Shown in pieces: positions 62,271 through 64,000 of a stretch of 64,000 nt of DNA. The stretch's first letter is position 1, and each line of letters starts with the position of its first letter. Origin of the DNA: JAFGVL01 sp963662245 (GTDB taxonomy: Bacteria > Bacteroidota > Bacteroidia > Bacteroidales > Paludibacteraceae); assembly GCA_963662245.2 (NCBI GenBank), contig CAXXVQ010000002.1:62001-126000 (forward strand). The letters are read 5' to 3'. The notes under the pieces were generated by a model, which saw nothing but the letters and a program-made list of their open reading frames with translations, had not been told where the DNA came from and made no database searches. A program made the translations under genes and the position numbers.

Positions 62271-63110
62271 CTACCTATAATTTTCAAATGATGGTTTAAT
62301 TATATCTGTTTTGATAATATCGTTACTATACTTAAGACAAAGTGGATGAAAAATATCACCTAAAATCCCAGTCCAAGGTATTGGATATCCAATATTATCA
62401 CCCATAACATTACCGGGGTTCTCCATTAATTTAGGATAATACTCATCAAGTCTCTTATTTAATTCAGAATACCATTCTGTAGTAAATGCACTGTATGGTC
62501 TACATATGTAAGAACAATTCCCTATTAACTTCAAATAATATTTCTTCAAATCTTTACCTAAATCACCACCCAATACTGCAACTGCATTATGACTAATCTC
62601 TGAATAACCCAAAATATCTTTCTCAGAATTTTGCAATATTTGAAAAGCTTTTTCCCAAGATCCTAAGGGACTTTTAATATCAGAATATCCTCCGCCATAG
62701 TGATGCATAAAATAACATCTTAAATAATCAGAGCGATGCACTAAAGACAAAGAATTATAAGCAGTATGCAAAGGAAATTCCTTCAAAACATATTCTGCTA
62801 AATTATCTTTATTTATCAACAAAACAGAGACTCCGGATTTCTCAAACAATTCTTTATAACATTGCATTCTTGCATCTGACATAGCATTATCTCCTGTCCA
62901 AAAGCAGACTATTCGAGTAGGAAACAATTTTTTTTCATTTGAAACTCTCTTACTAAAGTTAGTTAAAAATGTGTTCAAATACCTAGTCTCTTTATATCTA
63001 TATGGGAATAGACTTTGATATGCTTCTCTTAAAAGCTTCTCAATTGCACAGATATATTTTAAAAATAATCTTTTAGAAACTCTATTAATACGCTTTAAAG
63101 AAATATTCAT
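62271..63110 (-). CDS. Capsular polysaccharide synthesis-type (GT32-like) glycosyltransferase
   Basis: A 279-residue protein. FPTRIVCFWTGDNAMSDARM (64-83) begins the nucleotide-binding fold, then LSLVHRSDYLRCYFMHHYGG (121-140) and GGYSDIKSP (140-148), in which the D-x-D of the family appears as SDIK with Asp144. Late TTEWYSELNKRLDEYYPK and GDNIGYPIPWTGILGDIFHP. It belongs to the Caps_synth/GT32 clan. Donor unknown. The altered DxD may affect metal use. Confidence 0.87.
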   Translation of the reverse strand: MNISLKRINRVSKRLFLKYICAIEKLLREAYQSLFPYRYKETRYLNTFLTNFSKRVSNEKKLFPTRIVCFWTGDNAMSDARMQCYKELFEKSGVSVLLINKDNLAEYVLKEFPLHTAYNSLSLVHRSDYLRCYFMHHYGGGYSDIKSPLGSWEKAFQILQNSEKDILGYSEISHNAVAVLGGDLGKDLKKYYLKLIGNCSYICRPYSAFTTEWYSELNKRLDEYYPKLMENPGNVMGDNIGYPIPWTGILGDIFHPLCLKYSNDIIKTDIIKPSFENYR

Positions 63111-63115
63111 ATTCT

Positions 63116-64000
63116 TTAAACTCTTGTCTTTTTTAATGACTTAACCCATAAAAGAAACTTAATTATGAAAGAAAAATCGCCACCTTTTAAGTTCTTATAC
63201 TCAATTGCGTCATTGTAATGTTTCTTATACATCTCTTTTTCTCTGTATAACTTATCATATGAATCAAAAACATAACTTGTCATTAAGGATTTAAAATAAT
63301 CTGAAGTTTCTTTATCAATTAGACTTTTATTATCAAATTGTGAACTAATACCCTGATTATCAAATTGAGCAATTAATCTATTAAAATAATGATAAGAACC
63401 TCTATTAATAACCAAAAGCTTTACAAAAAACATCCAATCAGATGCAATTCTAAGTGTTTCATCATACAAACCGTATTTTGAGAAACAATCTCGCTTAATA
63501 AATGTGGCTTGATGTGGCAATGTATTACATGGATAAAAATAATCTAAGGTAAATGACTCTCCATTATGAGCATACATTACTCTTTTTTCATCATCAATAA
63601 TAACTTCCAAATTACCAGAAACAACATCTGCCGTTGGATTTAAACTATAAAAATCTTTGACTACATTTTCATCATAAAAACAATCCCCGGAATTTAAAAA
63701 CAACAAATATTCTCCTTTTGCCATTTTAATACCTTTGTTCATTGCATTGTAAATGCCAGTATCAGGCTCACTACACCACTTCAGTTGGTGAGTTGGCGAG
63801 AATGTGAGAGAATGAGCAAATATATCAGAAAACTCTTTATCGTCATTCGTTACTCCAACTAATCGCTTATCACTAACAGCTAAACGCTCAATCAGTGCTA
63901 CGCTTCCATCAGTACTTGCCCCATCTATTATTATAAACTCAAAATCTTGTGTGTTTTGAATTATAACACTTTTAATTGTTTCCTCTAAACCCTTAAGGTT
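63116..64000 (-). CDS. Glycosyltransferase family 2 (WcaA-like), N-terminus outside window
   Basis: The frame is open from 64000, where it begins inside the GT2 fold (NLKGLEETIKSVIIQNTQDF, then IIIDGASTDGS), to the stop at 63116, 294 codons visible. The ATG at 63742 is internal, since it is the Met of the conserved IYNAMNKG. Later motifs are KWCSEPDTGIYNAMNKGIKM and LFLNSGDCFYD, plus IASDWMFFVKLLV. Compared with 61435 there is an insertion of about 25 residues between ALIERLAVSDKRL and KWCSEP. Paralogue of 61435 and 46434. Confidence 0.9.
   Translation of the reverse strand, partial: NLKGLEETIKSVIIQNTQDFEFIIIDGASTDGSVALIERLAVSDKRLVGVTNDDKEFSDIFAHSLTFSPTHQLKWCSEPDTGIYNAMNKGIKMAKGEYLLFLNSGDCFYDENVVKDFYSLNPTADVVSGNLEVIIDDEKRVMYAHNGESFTLDYFYPCNTLPHQATFIKRDCFSKYGLYDETLRIASDWMFFVKLLVINRGSYHYFNRLIAQFDNQGISSQFDNKSLIDKETSDYFKSLMTSYVFDSYDKLYREKEMYKKHYNDAIEYKNLKGGDFSFIIKFLLWVKSLKKTRV
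63776..63816. repeat. GTGAG-rich tract inside a glycosyltransferase gene
   Basis: Plus-strand units GTGAG (63788, 63804) with related GGCGAG and AATGAG lie in the inserted segment of the GT2 gene and resemble the intergenic tract near 8413-8433. The reading frame is kept. Confidence 0.4.

Noticed and set aside
1..64000. CRISPR arrays, tRNA, rRNA, insertion sequences and phage genes
   Set aside because: I saw no regularly spaced repeats, cloverleaf-like sequences, transposase, integrase or phage proteins on either strand. This was by reading, so short RNAs could be missed.

Overview
The window looks like a piece of a low-GC Bacteroidota chromosome, probably Bacteroidales. The evidence is type IX secretion (T9SS) C-terminal sorting domains of type A (two proteins) and type B (one protein), a TonB-dependent receptor with a carboxypeptidase-like N-terminal domain, Bacteroidota-type -7 promoter boxes (TAnnTTTG) in intergenic gaps, DUF4293, a Wzi-family capsule protein, an S23 four-helix-bundle pseudogene and AT-rich AATTGGAAATT spacers. 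Genus cannot be given from the sequence. Standard stop codons are used. I saw no rRNA, tRNA, CRISPR array, integrase or transposase.

Layout. (1) 1-8269, all on the minus strand: an uptake/secretion cluster that runs from a cytoplasmic-looking SBP-like protein, through a FISUMP-domain T9SS protein, a thioredoxin-like protein without CxxC, a DNRLRE T9SS protein and a lipoprotein with a weak HmuY-like C-terminus, to a FecB/BtuF-like binding protein and a TonB-dependent receptor cut by the window edge. Iron or heme uptake is the most economical reading. (2) 8567-24401: housekeeping and small genes: amn-holA, an orphan HSDR_N protein, a minus-strand run from recR to a GNAT gene that includes a B12-binding radical SAM protein and a GT2, an SSS symporter-engB operon, a T9SS type B protein, and a LysM/PBP1 fusion. 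Strong bidirectional terminators separate several of these. (3) 24412-64000: about 40 kb of unbroken minus-strand genes for surface polysaccharide, which continues past the window end.

Within the polysaccharide locus the 3' part (24412-30938, promoter at about 31007) encodes homologues of WlbA, WlbB and WlbC, a Wzi-like outer-membrane protein and an initiating sugar transferase fused to an extra domain. Together with the WecB/WlbD-type epimerase at 33958 these could make a UDP-2,3-diacetamido-hexuronic acid; the required UDP-GlcNAc 6-dehydrogenase is not here. Next come a FemAB-like / deacetylase-like / DUF354 trio and a LegB-type dehydratase / nucleotidyltransferase / reductase set. The region 39271-64000 is mainly glycosyltransferases and hexapeptide acyltransferases. 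It includes VioA-like and WecE/RffA-like aminotransferases that should give the two C4-epimeric 4-amino-4,6-dideoxy sugars.

The most interesting unit is 46434-52188. WecE, an ArnC/GtrB-like polyprenyl-phosphate glycosyltransferase with C-terminal membrane helices, two roughly 110-residue EamA proteins overlapping by ATGA like ArnE/ArnF, a methyltransferase-like protein and a DUF6056/GT-C-like membrane protein sit together. That is the parts list for making, lipid-linking, flipping and attaching an amino sugar on the periplasmic side. This function is inferred from family resemblance and gene order.

Other points are an S23 pseudogene with two in-frame TAA codons (25474-25830), an identical 17-bp sequence over the stop codons of two neighbouring genes, a probable repeat-derived in-frame insertion in the last glycosyltransferase, and several start codons revised from promoters or repeat-derived extensions.
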